A stretch of DNA of 41,945 bases from Chara braunii (GCA_003427395.1 BFEA01000083.1:976113-1018057); one strand, 5' to 3'. Positions 1-9,883 are shown, counted from the first letter of the stretch. The notes: generated by a model from the sequence alone, not told the origin. Numbers and translations: made by a program.

Positions 1-645
1 TGTTCATTGATAAGGCAGGTGTCCTTGAAACCTCACAACTTCTTATATCGGACTAGTTACTGATAAGACAGGATTCCCCTGCTACTCTTATCACTTGCTA
101 ACCCTCAATAAGGCGGGTACCCAAGGATCCTTACTACTCTTATCACTGACTAAGTCCTAGGATGTTCATTGATAAGGCAGGTGTCCTTGAAACCTCACAA
201 CTTCTTATATCGGACTAGTCACTGATAAAGCAGGATTCCCCTGCTACTCTTATCACTGGCTAACCCTCAATAAGGTGAGTGTCCAAGGATCCTTACTACT
301 CTTATCACTGACTAGAAAGTTAGGCTTAATCAATGATAAGACAGGTGTCCTTGAAACCTCACAAATCTTATATCAGACTAGTCACTAATAAGACAGGATT
401 CTCCTGCTACTCTTATCAGTGGGTAACCCTCAATAAGGTGAGTGTCCAAGGATCTTTACTACTCTTATCACTGAAAAGAATGTTACGTTGGTTAATGATA
501 AGGCAGGTGTCCTTGAAACCTCACAACTCTTATATCAGACTAGTCACCGATAAGACAGGCTTCCCCTGCTACTCTTATCTGTGGCTTGTCCTCAATAAGG
601 TGGGTGTCCAACGATCCTTGCACTTACCACTTGACCAAGCGTAAG
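1..645. repeat. ~162-bp tandem satellite, four copies
   Basis: Four head-to-tail copies start near 1, 163, 327 and 489, with spacings of 162-164 bp. Each copy splits into three related subunits of about 45-65 bp. Each subunit opens with a form of GATAAG and most close with CTTATC, its reverse complement, so each can fold back on itself. This is a small higher-order repeat. A fifth, badly decayed copy may run on to about 720. The short reading frame through it is a by-product of the period being a multiple of three. Confidence 0.9.
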
Positions 646-1017
646 GCTCATTTGGAGTTAAGGCAGGATTTCTCTACTATTCTTACCCCACTCAATTCTT
701 ATCTGTGGCTAAGGTCATCGCTTTCGATGGCATTCGAGCCGTGAATCGTTGTTAGTTTGGAAACTTATTGCTGGATCAGATGTATAATGAGCAATGGTCG
801 GTGTGAATTATGACAGTTAATTATGGCAACTCAAACCTAAGTACCCATCATCTGTTTGGATGGGATATAGAGAGAATGATCGCAAGAGGTTTGATAGCTT
901 GTATCCATACCTCCCATCAATGCCCACAACAAGATTGTTGTATCCAGAAACAATTAGTCTCCATTCAGTCAAACTTTTCTCTACCCGCAATCCAAACTTT
1001 AAGAGTCTATTGATTCT
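646..1017. other. Unrecognised sequence next to the satellite
   Basis: The first ~70 bases still resemble the satellite (GTTAAGGCAGGATT, then CTTATC). The rest is not recognised. A 67-codon reading frame at 810-1013 has no recognisable motif and is probably chance. Confidence 0.4.
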
Positions 1018-1208
1018 GAATGCCTAACCCTTATGATCATCGTTACGATGATAGCCTATATGAGACAGTATCCTGGGTTGAAGTAACGTACCTCGTCGTT
1101 CCCTGCCTCCAGNGAATGCCTAACCCTTATGATCATCGTTACGATGATAGCCTATATGAGACAGTATCCTGGGTTGAAGTAACGTACCTCGTCGTTCCCT
1201 GCCTCCAG
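1018..1208. repeat. Exact 95-bp duplication around a single N
   Basis: Bases 1018-1112 recur at 1114-1208 with no difference I can see, joined by one N at 1113. An exact duplicate on both sides of a one-base gap is the usual trace of two overlapping contig ends being scaffolded instead of merged. I read it as an assembly artefact. Confidence 0.85.
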
Positions 1209-1244
1209 AGTTCCGCCTGAACTCCGGCAGAGCTCCCGCAATCG
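1184..1244 (-). repeat. Conserved ~60-bp segment, inverted copy of 29991-30051
   Basis: The reverse complement of this segment aligns without gaps to 29991-30051. Both contain GATTGCGGGAGCTCTGCCGG and end in a GAGGTA step that could be a splice donor. In one frame both read IAGALPE(F/L)RR(N/S)SGGRE(R/L)RG, so a decayed exon or conserved LTR segment is possible. Homology fades on both sides. Confidence 0.6.
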
Positions 1245-1419
1245 CCATGTTACATGGATCAAAATATGGAATATAGGGTTTAGGCATAGGAAAGCGAAGG
1301 AGGTTAAAGGATGTTAGAGTCGTCATACTTGTTGGCGCCCTCCTTCGCTCTATTGCCTCGCACCCCTGTCCGATTCTGATTCCCTATTCTAGTATGTGGT
1401 CCCGACGATATAAGTAATA

Positions 1420-1571
1420 ATGATGTCAATAATAAATACAATAATACTGACAAGAAAAATAATAATAAAAAAAATAATAAAAATAATAATAATATAATAA
1501 TGATAATAATTATAATAGTAATAACAATGATAATAAAATATTGATAAAGAAATAACAATAATAATAATAAT

Positions 1572-1610
<39 letters not shown>

Positions 1611-1640
1611 TAATAATAATTATAATAATAACAATATCCA
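1420..1640. repeat. AAT-rich microsatellite, imperfect
   Basis: About 220 bp of imperfect AAT/ATA repeats. Reading frames on the minus strand here are runs of Ile, Tyr and Leu generated by the repeat and are not genes. Confidence 0.9.
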
Positions 1641-1975
1641 AGATAATGAAAACGAACGATATCAAAATCCGGGTTGCGAGATCACACATTCGTTTGAATA
1701 GTCGTATACGAGCAGCGAGTATCATAGCTCTGCGCATTCAGCCAACAGAGCAATATAATGTAGTAGTGAGTCAAAGCTCAAGTTTTCAGGCCCATGTCAA
1801 CCCCAATGCCCCAGCCTACTTCACTCCACAACTTTACCTACGGTCTCTTCCTTCTTTCTCTTTTTGCCCCCCTTTGTTGTACGTATGTCTTCTTTCTTTA
1901 TGCGTCATTGTGTATCACAGTTTGCGTGTGATGTTGTTCTCATGTAGGAAAAGGGTGAATGAAGCAGATCTATAA
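1641..1975. other. Unrecognised sequence between AAT tracts
   Basis: A 109-codon plus-strand reading frame (1646-1975) shows no motif I recognise. The second half is pyrimidine-rich. I see no regulatory or RNA feature. Confidence 0.3.
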
Positions 1976-1992
1976 ATAATAATAATAATAAC

Positions 1993-2031
<39 letters not shown>
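1976..2031. repeat. (AAT)n microsatellite
   Basis: Nearly pure AAT repeat with one AAC interruption. It sits directly upstream of family A copy 1. Confidence 0.95.
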
Positions 2032-2035
2032 TAGC

Positions 2036-2411
2036 TGCTAGGGTTATGAATGTCGATGAAGCACTGAAATCCTCCTCGCAGAATCACATGGTTTGTCCAG
2101 GTAGCCAAAGCGAGAGTAGATAGTATAATGGAATCCAAGTAACCATTTCTTTGAGAAGGATTCAGCAGCATCGAGAGCCAAGGTCCAAGCCCAACAGGGC
2201 AATACTAACAGCATAACCCACCGTAGCTATCTCTTGTGAATGGAGCCAGGCGCCCTATCTACCCTACAGATTAATTCTGCAACTACGACAATGAAAGCAA
2301 TCAGACAACTTAACTATGAATGAGTGATGATGTCAACACCAAAGCGGAGTCTCTCTCTCCACTAGGTATGTCCTATTCTTCCCCACACATCCCCTCGATA
2401 ACCCATAACGC
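2036..2411 (+). repeat. Family A module, copy 1
   Basis: A ~375-bp module that recurs, diverged, at 3116-3515 and 4285-4650. Shared landmarks in order are: ATGAAGCACTGAAATCC, a GTCCAGGTAGCCAAAGC-like block, GCAGATAGTA.AATGGAA, CAGGCGCCCTATCTACC, GATGTCAACACCAA and AGGTATGTCC. All three copies lie just 3' of an AAT tract, so tract and module probably spread together. I see no long open frame. Confidence 0.75.
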
Positions 2412-3063
2412 CTTTCACTCCTCACTACACGCTCTTGCAGCCTAGGCTATAGCCGCCAGTGCCCATGCGTCCACAGGCAGCACCCTACCTCCTAGCGCAT
2501 GCCTGTCTCTCACCTCCGCTTAGCGCAGCACAGCTGCGCAGCAGCTCGCATTTGCGCAGCGTGCCTACAATGCCTGCATTGGCAAAAGATCCCTGCTTAC
2601 TCGCCCTGCTTTCCTATGTATCAGTGTTGCGCGTTGGTGACCTTCCTTCAGCCTGCGACTGGGCCCCAGTGCCTGAATATAGAGCCAATGTAGTTGGGGC
2701 CCGGGCGATGCAGTTGCACCTCCTTTGTCAAGGCCTGCGGCCCGATTCAGATAGTGGGTCGATTTTTCTTTTGGCATTTTCGGCCTCTATACCCAGCATG
2801 CATTGTCGGCCTCACGTTCAAGTGCCCAGGCCTAATTAACTCAGAGCCCCTGGAATCTCCATATTTGCAGAGATTCGAGACTCGGTGCACTCCAACCAAC
2901 TGGCGTGCTGCAACTGCATGAACCCTACTTCGTGAAATGTGTACACAGAGGACTCTTATTGACTGGTTGGCCTGCCTTTACTTAGGGCGGGCACAAGGCT
3001 TGCTGGGCCTATGCTTAGTACAAATGCAAGTAGGCAAGGCCCTTCTGAGGGCTCAATCCTCAC
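2412..3063. other. Unrecognised GC-richer interval
   Basis: Short overlapping frames (2459-2839, 2499-2693, 2694-2921) have no recognisable domain. At about 2515-2560 there is a cluster of GCGCAGC and GCTGCGC words that could fold, but the sequence is also simple. Confidence 0.3.
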
Positions 3064-3073
3064 GATAATAATA

Positions 3074-3109
<36 letters not shown>

Positions 3110-3110
3110 G
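3064..3110. repeat. (AAT)n microsatellite
   Basis: AAT tract directly upstream of family A copy 2. Confidence 0.95.
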
Positions 3111-3115
3111 TATGC

Positions 3116-3515
3116 AAAGGACATGGATATGGACGTAGCACAGAAATCCAGACTGCGAGGAACATGAATATGGATAAAGCACAAAAATCCAGTTTGCAAA
3201 TTCAATCTGAAGTCCAGGTAGTCAAAGCCAGAGCAGATAGTACATTGGAACCGAGCAACCATCCTATTGAGAACAATACAGAAGAATCGTGAGTCAATGT
3301 CCATAGGCAACAACAACAACATAATCCGATGTAGCTCTCTGTCTGAATGGTGCCAGGCGCCCTACCTACCCTGCAGACTAATACTACAGCTACAGCATGG
3401 AAGCACCCAGACAACTCGCCGACCAGCTAACAAAGGCGTCAACACCAATGCCGACCTCCTCTTCACCAGGTACGTCTCTCTCATCATTCACAACCTCGTT
3501 TTCTAGCCCACAGAT
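3116..3515 (+). repeat. Family A module, copy 2, with possible 44-bp intron
   Basis: Second copy of the module at 2036-2411. Its first ~60 bp repeats a word internally (ATGGATATGGACGTAGCACAG, then ATGAATATGGATAAAGCACA). A GTACGT donor-like site at 3470 and a CCCACAG acceptor-like site ending at 3513 would define a 44-bp intron. Copy 3 has the same pair at the same spacing. Whether this is transcribed cannot be told from sequence. Confidence 0.7.
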
Positions 3516-4184
3516 GCCATGTGCACCCAAGGGTCAACGTGCACCCCATCCAGCATACAACGACGCAGCCCCGATATGGCTGCTTGCTTAGTCAATGTGT
3601 GTTTGTCTGCCATTTCTGTCCATCCTTGCTTTCTCTACCTGCCTGTAGGCGTCTGTTCTTGTAACTTCGTTTCTGTAAACCCGCCTACTCTTTCTGTCGT
3701 TATATGTATCAATCTGTCTTCTTTTTTTCCTCCCTCCTTTTGTGGATGTGTCTGTTTGCCTGACCTTTTGCCTCCGTATCTGACTGTCGCTGTCTGTTCG
3801 GCTGCTTTGTTAGTGTGCCTGTATGTATATATGTTTTGTGTCTGTTCGTCTGTCTCCCGACTATCCAGTTTGACTGTCTGTTCGTCCAGTCCAACTGTTT
3901 GTTTGTTCAGTCCGACTGTCTGTTTGCTCAGTCAGACTGCCTGCCCGATCTCGTATCTTAGCCGCGGCTCTCGCGTCAGTGTAGTATCGCCGTGTGTGAG
4001 GTACCCTGGGTAGTCCGGTGTACGTGAACAGAGTTGCTGGGCTGAGTCATTGTAGCAAGTTGAAAACATACTCGTATCTGGATGGTCATATCTCTGAGTT
4101 TCGAGTTTGGGTGTGCGTTGCCAGTTGCTGCGCTGTTGTCACACGCTTGAAAGGTGTGACTGAGAGCGAATCAGACTACACAAC

Positions 4185-4187
<3 letters not shown>
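3516..4187. other. Pyrimidine-rich interval with CTGT-type degenerate repeat
   Basis: From about 3590 to 3960 the sequence is rich in CTGTCTGTTC and CAGTCCGACTGT words. At about 3865-3950 these form a degenerate ~25-bp repeat. The 164-codon plus-strand frame here (3519-4013) is Cys/Ser/Leu/Val-rich and looks like a by-product of the composition. Confidence 0.5.
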
Positions 4188-4244
<57 letters not shown>

Positions 4245-4280
4245 TAATAATAATAATAATAAAAATAATAAAAATTGTAA
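4188..4280. repeat. (AAT)n microsatellite
   Basis: About 90 bp of AAT repeat with a few A insertions near the 3' end. It lies upstream of family A copy 3. Confidence 0.95.
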
Positions 4281-4284
4281 TGAA

Positions 4285-4650
4285 TCATGAGTATGGACGA
4301 TGCTCAGAAACTCAGAATGTAAAACACGCTGAAGTCCAAGTAATCAAAGTCAGAGCAGATAGTACAATGGAACCGGGTAACCATCCGATTGAGAATAATA
4401 CAGAAGAGTCGTGAGTCAATGTCCAAGCCCAACAGGGCAACACCAACAGCATAACACAATGTAGCTCTCTCTTGTGAATGGCACCAGGGGTCCTATCTAC
4501 TCTACAGCCTCTCACTACAACTGCTGTATGACAGCAACGAGACAACTTGACTATCAGCGAGTGATGATGTCAACACCAATGCTGACGTCCTCTTCCACAA
4601 GGTACGTGTCCTCCTTCACTCACAACCTCAATCCCCCACTCACAGATGTG
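4285..4650 (+). repeat. Family A module, copy 3, with possible 44-bp intron
   Basis: Third family A copy. Like copy 2 it has a GTACGT donor-like site (4602) and a CTCACAG acceptor-like end (4645), again 44 bp apart. It shares AAGCCCAACAGGGCAA with copy 1 and GAGTCAATGTCCA with copy 2. Confidence 0.75.
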
Positions 4651-4670
4651 GCTTGCACCCAGAATCATGC

Positions 4671-4740
4671 ATTTAAAATAATAAATAATAATAAATAATG
4701 ATAAATAATAATAAAATAGTAATAATAATAATAATAACGC
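4671..4740. repeat. AAT/AAAT microsatellite
   Basis: Imperfect A/T triplet and quadruplet repeat. Confidence 0.85.
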
Positions 4741-5057
4741 AGAGGAGACGAGGAATAGCAAATTTCTGTAATCCAACAGTATCATACACATGTGACCAGT
4801 TAGTCTGATCTCGGATCAACTGTAGAATAGTATTACGACTCCCACCAAGTAGGAACACAGCAGAAGCTCATTATTGACAAAGCTGAAATAATCCTATCAT
4901 CATCAATGAAGAACAAAAGATGATATCCTATCAGGCGCTTGTCGTCCAGACTACAGATGGCAGACTCAGTCTGCATCGGACAGATGAGCAATAACGAACT
5001 CCAAATCAATAGCATCATATCCAAGTGACCAGACCCAGACTACAGTCCATAGATAAT
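4741..5057. repeat. Family D fragment
   Basis: Contains GATATCCTATC followed by GTCGTCCAGACTACAGATGG. The same pair recurs at about 6475-6515, and the second half again near 6885-6905. These look like fragments of a third shuffled repeat family. Nothing coding is seen. Confidence 0.5.
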
Positions 5058-5097
5058 TGTAATAATAACGATAATAATCTTAATAATAATAATAATC

Positions 5098-5134
<37 letters not shown>
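5058..5134. repeat. AAT microsatellite
   Basis: AAT repeat interrupted by two CTTAAT steps. Confidence 0.9.
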
Positions 5135-5135
<1 letters not shown>

Positions 5136-5404
5136 TGCAGGGAAAACAAACAATAGCGAGATGACAGCTCCAGACTACACCATCACATTGAAAGTCAGAT
5201 AGCCACGCTCTGTCCAAAGAGCAGTATTGCACTACTAATACACCAATGGGGTGTTCTTAGTACTGAAAACAAATGCTAAGGGGAACATTCTCTCTCCATC
5301 CCAACACAAGAGCCCAGTTCCTTCCTACTCACACTTTGGCGTCTAGCGTTCAGCCTACTCCTACTCAACACTATAGACTATAAAAAAAAAAAAAAAACAA
5401 TGCA
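5135..5404. other. Unrecognised, with 16-base poly-A
   Basis: No gene seen. A run of 16 A at 5382-5397 sits just before the family B module. The paralogous position near 7180 has only a short A run. Confidence 0.5.
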
Positions 5405-6105
5405 TCTGTTGTCATCAGCGGCACCCCGAAGTACTTGATGATGTCGCCCGTGCAGACCATCGCCAATACAAGGTAAGTGCCCTCATTATCATCATCCTTT
5501 CTCTCACCATCATCATCATCATCTCATCATTACCAACATAATCCCACCATCATTATTATAATCACCCCTCTCTCTCCCTTCTCTCTCCTTCCCTTTCTCC
5601 CCTTTTTTTTTCTCTCTCCCCCTTTTCAATATCTCTTCTTACTCGATCTCTCCTCCCCTTCTCTGTCTCTCTTCTCTCTTACTATGTGTACGCGTGCTGC
5701 ATACAGTAAAGGTGCAGACCAGAACAAGAATCGACATCTCATGCACAGTATGAGGTAGCATAGCGGAGACTTAGTTACCAATGATCCGATCAATCAGCAT
5801 CGCAATGTGGCCTTGACATGTAACATCATCGTTCTATGGTGTGAAGGGGTCTGGTGCTTACTCAGGAAGAACGCGCCAGCCCCACCATACACAGTCGAAG
5901 AGGAGGGGCCAGACGAAAGGAGGGGAGATGGGGATGTCGTCAACACCAAGTCTTTGCTACAAGTCCCAGATAATTCCTCGTCGAATGTCTGACTCCCATA
6001 TCGTGCCCGGATCCTATGTCGTTAAGTCCCGAGTCACAATTCTCCCCCTTCTCTCATAGTCTGCAGATGCTGTGAAATTAGGTAGCGAGAGGGTGAGGAA
6101 AGATG
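5405..6105 (+). repeat. Family B exon-intron-like module, copy 1
   Basis: About 700 bp, recurring at 7186-7830 and partly at 8290-8860. A block with CCGAAGTACTT and GCAGACCATCGCCAAT runs into AGGTAAGTGCCC. It is followed by ~230 bp of simple TCATCA and TC-rich sequence ending CATACAG at 5706. A second conserved block follows (CAGAACAAGAA, AATGATCCGATCAATCA, GTGAAGGGG, GTCAACACCAAGTCTT). A conserved flank, low-complexity middle and GT-AG ends are what a spliced unit would show (putative intron 5473-5706). No open frame spans both blocks, so it may be a non-coding or decayed transcript. Confidence 0.65.
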
Positions 6106-6133
6106 GTGTATTTAGAAGAGAAAGAAGAAGAAC

Positions 6134-6135
<2 letters not shown>

Positions 6136-6181
<46 letters not shown>
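6136..6181. repeat. (CT)n microsatellite
   Basis: Uninterrupted CT dinucleotide repeat of about 46 bp. Confidence 0.95.
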
Positions 6182-6184
<3 letters not shown>

Positions 6185-6985
6185 TATCAGGCACTAACCT
6201 CTGAATGTGGCGTCTTGATGCAGGTACCTCGAAGACGATTGCTGGAGCTATGGCATCATAGGTAAGTTTCTCTCCCTCTCTCGCCTCTCCATCGTTACTC
6301 TAAGCCCCCATAACACTGTTGCACATGAAGATGGTGCAAACCAGAACAAAGACCGACCTCTTTCACATGGTATAAGGCAGCGTTGCGGAATGCGGGAGTA
6401 CCCGTGATCCCCCCCGATCAATGTTGCAAGGCAGACCAAACATTCGTCATTATCATCATCATCATAGACCCATGTTGATATCCTATCTCGGTCGGCGTCC
6501 AGACAACAGATGGGCGATCCTATTTAGCCTATCTACCATGCCGAAGATTGTTGACAACAGCTCTCCCTCAGTGCGACTTGGTAGTGGCCAACGTCGCATG
6601 CTACAGGCGCCAGGTAAGTCTCTCGCTTCACTCCCTACCTTGATCCCACATGCGCAGATGCCACGTGTACCCTACTTTCTCTCTCTCCCTCATACTCTCC
6701 CTCACACACACGCCCACACCCCGTAGACCACTGTATCGGTGAAGACTAGATCAAGAACCGACCTCTCTTACAAGTGCGAGATAGTGTAGTGGGAGACTTG
6801 GATACCCATGATCCGAACTATCAATGTTGCAATGCAGGCCCAATATGCATCATCATCGCCCCATGGTGTGAGGGGCCTGACAATCACAGACTACAGATGG
6901 CAGATTTTATTCAGCATATACTGCAATGCCATCTGTCTGTACGTACGGGAAGTGAGAACTGCGGTAAGTTTTGTTTGAAATAATA
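6182..6985 (+). repeat. Partial family B and D copies
   Basis: At 6340-6450 and 6735-6870 two partial copies of the second family B block are seen (GACCGACCTCT, then GATC.GAYCAATGTTGCAA and a CATCATCATC or CATCATCGCC stretch). The family D word near CAGACTACAGATGGCAGA lies at 6495-6515 and 6885-6905. This supports repeated local shuffling. No gene recognised. Confidence 0.55.
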
Positions 6986-6989
6986 AGAA

Positions 6990-6996
6990 CAAATAA

Positions 6997-7035
<39 letters not shown>

Positions 7036-7050
7036 AATAATAATAATAGT
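6990..7050. repeat. AAT microsatellite
   Basis: AAT-type repeat with ACT and GT interruptions. Confidence 0.9.
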
Positions 7051-7159
7051 ATTAATGTGAGGGAGATGAGCGATAACTATCTTCAGAGATCAGCAACACC
7101 GTTCCTTGTTTTGTGTTGTGCACCTCTGGACCTTTCTGAGAAATCCAGCCCGTTCCTAC

Positions 7160-7830
7160 ACAGCTATTACAGACTACGAAAAAACAATGCAACTGTAGAC
7201 ATCAGCTACAGCCCGAAGTACTTCGAAGACGTCACTTATGCAGACCACCGCCAATGCCAGGTAAGTGCCCCCCCACATCATCATCATCATCCTTCTCCTA
7301 CCACCATCATCTCATCATCATCACCATCCCTTCTTCACCATCATGATCATCATTATCATCCATCCTCTTTTCTCCTCTCTCTCTCCTTTCTCTCTCCTTC
7401 TCCGATCTTTCTCATCTCCTCCTTCTCCTTCTCCTTCTCTCCCTCTTCTTACTTTGTGTACGCATTTTGCCTACAGTAAAGGTGCATACCAGAACAAGAA
7501 CCGGCTTCTCATACAAAGTACAAGATAGCGTAACGGAAGACTCAGACACCAATGATCTGATCAATCAATATTGCGATCCGACCCCGACATACATCATCAC
7601 CGTTCCATGGCGTGAAGGGGCCTGGCGCTATATACAGGAAGGATGCGCCAGGTCCAGACCATACACAGACGGAGAGGAGGGGATTAGACGAAGACGAGGG
7701 ATAGATGGGAATGTCGTCAGCACCAAATCTTCGATACAGTCCCTAAATAACCCCTCTTCGATATCTGAATCCCAACGTCGAATCTGAATCCAAATGTCGT
7801 CAAGTCCCAAAGTCACCAATCTCTCTTTCT
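7160..7830 (+). repeat. Family B exon-intron-like module, copy 2
   Basis: Best-preserved copy. The first block is open from an ATG at 7057 and ends CAATGCCAG before a GTAAGT donor at 7261. The middle is CATCAT and CT-rich, ending GCCTACAG at 7476 (a 216-bp putative intron). The second block is open over 7467-7787. Joining at the consensus sites puts TAA in the first frame, so a functional coding splice is not supported in that phase. Protein function is not recognised. Confidence 0.6.
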
Positions 7831-7852
7831 CACACACTCACACTCACACAGT

Positions 7853-7944
7853 CCATCAATAGGATGAGCAAAAACGGGATGAATCTTCCGCTGAGACGTG
7901 GAAATATACACTGCCACTTTTTGGTCTGGTCATTCTATCGATCC
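7853..7944. mobile_element. Family C fold-back element, copy 1
   Basis: Short element with imperfect terminal inverted repeats (left CCATCAATAGGATGAGCA, right near TGGTCATTCTATCGATCC). It shares the core GAATCTTCCG.TGA and ATACACTGCCACTTTT with the other family C copies. It follows a (CA)n-like tract, as most copies do. Confidence 0.6.
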
Positions 7945-8057
7945 ACGTCGCGTGCGGCGAGAAGCGGTAGGGACTTATAGGCTCTTTCCCCTCTCTCTCC
8001 TTGATCTCTTTCTCCCTTCGATCTCTCTCCCGAATCATGAATGTCTCACGCACACAC

Positions 8058-8132
8058 ATCCCATCCCTAGGACGAGCAAAACAGAATGAATCTTCAGCTG
8101 AATCGGGGAAATATACACTACCATCTGTTCTA
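8058..8132. mobile_element. Family C fold-back element, truncated copy 2
   Basis: Left arm (CCATCCCTAGGACGAGCAAAA) and core (AATGAATCTTCAGCTGAA, AATATACACTACCA) are present. The right arm is reduced to TTCTATC before an A/T microsatellite begins. Confidence 0.5.
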
Positions 8133-8140
8133 TCTCTAGC

Positions 8141-8240
8141 ATTAATAATGATAATAATGACATTAACTGTAATAATAATAAGGATAATTATAATAATAGC
8201 AATATTAATAGTAATAGTAATAATAATAACATTAATAAAA
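8141..8240. repeat. ATA/AAT-rich microsatellite
   Basis: Imperfect AT-rich triplet repeat of about 100 bp. The Ile/Val-rich frame through it is a repeat by-product. Confidence 0.85.
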
Positions 8241-8289
8241 ATTCATAAACGTACGTGAACCTATCTGATACAGCCACTATAGGAGAGGC

Positions 8290-8860
8290 ANAGCGTTCAA
8301 TATTGATCCGCTACAGCAGCCGGTAATCGAGCAACAGGTTAGTCCCCTTTTTCCCTCTCTCTCCTTTCCCATTCTCCTATCTCTCTCCCCTTTTGATCTC
8401 TCTCTCTCTCTCTCTCATACTCTCCTCCTCTCTCATATTCACACCTACCCATGCAACTGCTTATTGTACGAGCGCCGATCAGACAGAAAACCGTCCTCCT
8501 GCACAGAGTCTAAGATGGCGTAGAGGGTTGAGGTACCAATGATCCGATCAATCATAATCACACTGCAGCCCTGAACATACATCACCACCATCATCCCATA
8601 GTGTAAAGGGGACTGCGCCAGCCCCGACCATACCAGACGAAGAAGAGGGAGGCTAGACGAAGAGGAGGGGAAGTTTTAGACGAAGAAGAGGGGTAGATGG
8701 GTAAGTCGTCAACATGAAGTCTTCGGTACAAGTCCCTGATAATCCCTCGTCAAATGTCTGAAGCCCAATGTCGAGCCTGGATCAAATGCCACCAATCCCT
8801 CTCTCTCTAGTCTGCTGATGCAGTGAAGTCAGGTAGCGGGAGGTGAGGGAGACATGACGA
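8290..8860 (+). repeat. Family B module, copy 3 (diverged)
   Basis: Has a GTTAGTCCCC donor-like site after GCAACAG, a CT-rich middle, then the second block (AATGATCCGATCAATCA, GTGTAAAGGGGACTGCGCCAGCC split by changes, GTCGTCAACATGAAGTCTTC). It ends with GATGCAGTGAAGTCAGGTAGC, matching the end of copy 1 at 6065-6085. An internal AGACGAAGAAGAGG word is present three times. There is one N at 8291. Confidence 0.6.
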
Positions 8861-8913
8861 ACTTACAGGGAAGGAGAAACTTTCACATTCACACACACAC
8901 ACACATACCCATA

Positions 8914-9006
8914 CCATCGATAGGATGGGCAAAATTGGAATGAACCTTCCGTTGAAATGTGGACTGTACACTGCCCCCTTTTGATTTGCTCATTCTACCT
9001 ATCTAC
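8914..9006. mobile_element. Family C fold-back element, copy 3
   Basis: Left arm CCATCGATAGGATGGGCAAA and right arm TTTGCTCATTCTACCTATC are imperfect inverted repeats about 50 bp apart. It follows a (CA)n tract. Confidence 0.65.
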
Positions 9007-9159
9007 GGAGCGCGCGTACCTTATGCCACATTGCTTCGCTCGCGTACGGGTCATGGCTTATGGCTTGCTATTATAATAAGTTAATAACAGTAAAATAATA
9101 AAAACTAATAATAATAATGAAAGTGGTAATGCGAATATGATGAATGCAAGTAGTCATCA

Positions 9160-9161
9160 TT

Positions 9162-9228
<67 letters not shown>

Positions 9229-9229
9229 T
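9160..9229. repeat. (TTTA)n microsatellite
   Basis: About 70 bp of pure TTTA repeat. It creates an Ile-Tyr-Leu-Phe repeat in one frame, which is not a gene. Confidence 0.95.
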
Positions 9230-9362
9230 GCGTTGTGTTTGGGCCGGTCGCCCGACGGTAGTGACAACGGCAACGGCGATCGGGTAAGTATCCTTCTCTC
9301 CTTACGCACCCACACACACGAACCATCGTATACGCACTCGTGCGCACATACACACGCTCATT

Positions 9363-9457
9363 TCATCGCTAGGATTTGAGCAAAAACGGAATGAATCTTC
9401 CGTCGAAGCGAGGAAATACACACTGCCACTTTTCGATTTACTCATTCTATCGATCCA
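9363..9457. mobile_element. Family C fold-back element, copy 4
   Basis: Left arm CATCGCTAGGATTTGAGCAAA and right arm TTTACTCATTCTATCGATCC flank the conserved core. The core contains its own small palindrome, CGGAA-TGAATC-TTCCG. Confidence 0.7.
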
Positions 9458-9556
9458 AATAGTGTGTAGCAAAACGGGATCTGGGGACTTAGCGGTTCGC
9501 CAAGGATGGAGACTTATAGTCTCCCTCTCTCTCTCATACACACACACACACACATT

Positions 9557-9651
9557 CCATCGATAGGATGAGCAAAAAAAACGGAATGAATCTTCCGTTG
9601 AAACTTGGAAATATGCACCGCCACTCTTTGATTTGCTCATTCTATCGAGCC
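9557..9651. mobile_element. Family C fold-back element, copy 5
   Basis: Best copy, 95 bp. Inner arms TCGATAGGATGAGCAAA and TTTGCTCATTCTATCGA pair over 17 bases with one G-T. The core contains CGGAATGAATCTTCCG. On the minus strand copies 1, 4 and 5 share a peptide of the form W(I/L)DRM...KSG..YF..S.EDS.RF, probably only because the DNA is conserved. Size and inverted ends fit a MITE-like element. I could not see clear target-site duplications. Confidence 0.7.
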
Positions 9652-9804
9652 AGGTAGCACGTAGAGAGGCGCAGGTAAGAGACTTGGCTGATGGCCAAGT
9701 TTGGAAACTTATCGTCTCTCTCTCAATCTCACACACACACACATACGCACACCCATACACACATATACACCCATGTAGTAAAGAATCTTTCCACATTCTA
9801 GTGG

Positions 9805-9826
9805 TATTTATTTGATTTATTTATTT

Positions 9827-9861
<35 letters not shown>

Positions 9862-9883
9862 CTCATTTATTTATTTTTTTATT
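9805..9883. repeat. (ATTT)n microsatellite
   Basis: Imperfect ATTT repeat of about 80 bp. Confidence 0.9.

Noticed and set aside
1304-1737. Protein-coding frames on the minus strand rich in Ile, Leu and Tyr
   Set aside because: They are translations of the AAT microsatellite.
7265-7528. His-rich metal-binding protein
   Set aside because: The His run comes from CATCAT simple sequence inside a putative intron.
9137-9379. Membrane protein with Ile-Tyr-Leu-Phe repeats
   Set aside because: Product of the (TTTA)n tract.
9302-9796. Minus-strand gene with a repeated WIDRM...KSG peptide
   Set aside because: The peptide repeats because the fold-back element repeats; copies elsewhere are not in a continuous frame.
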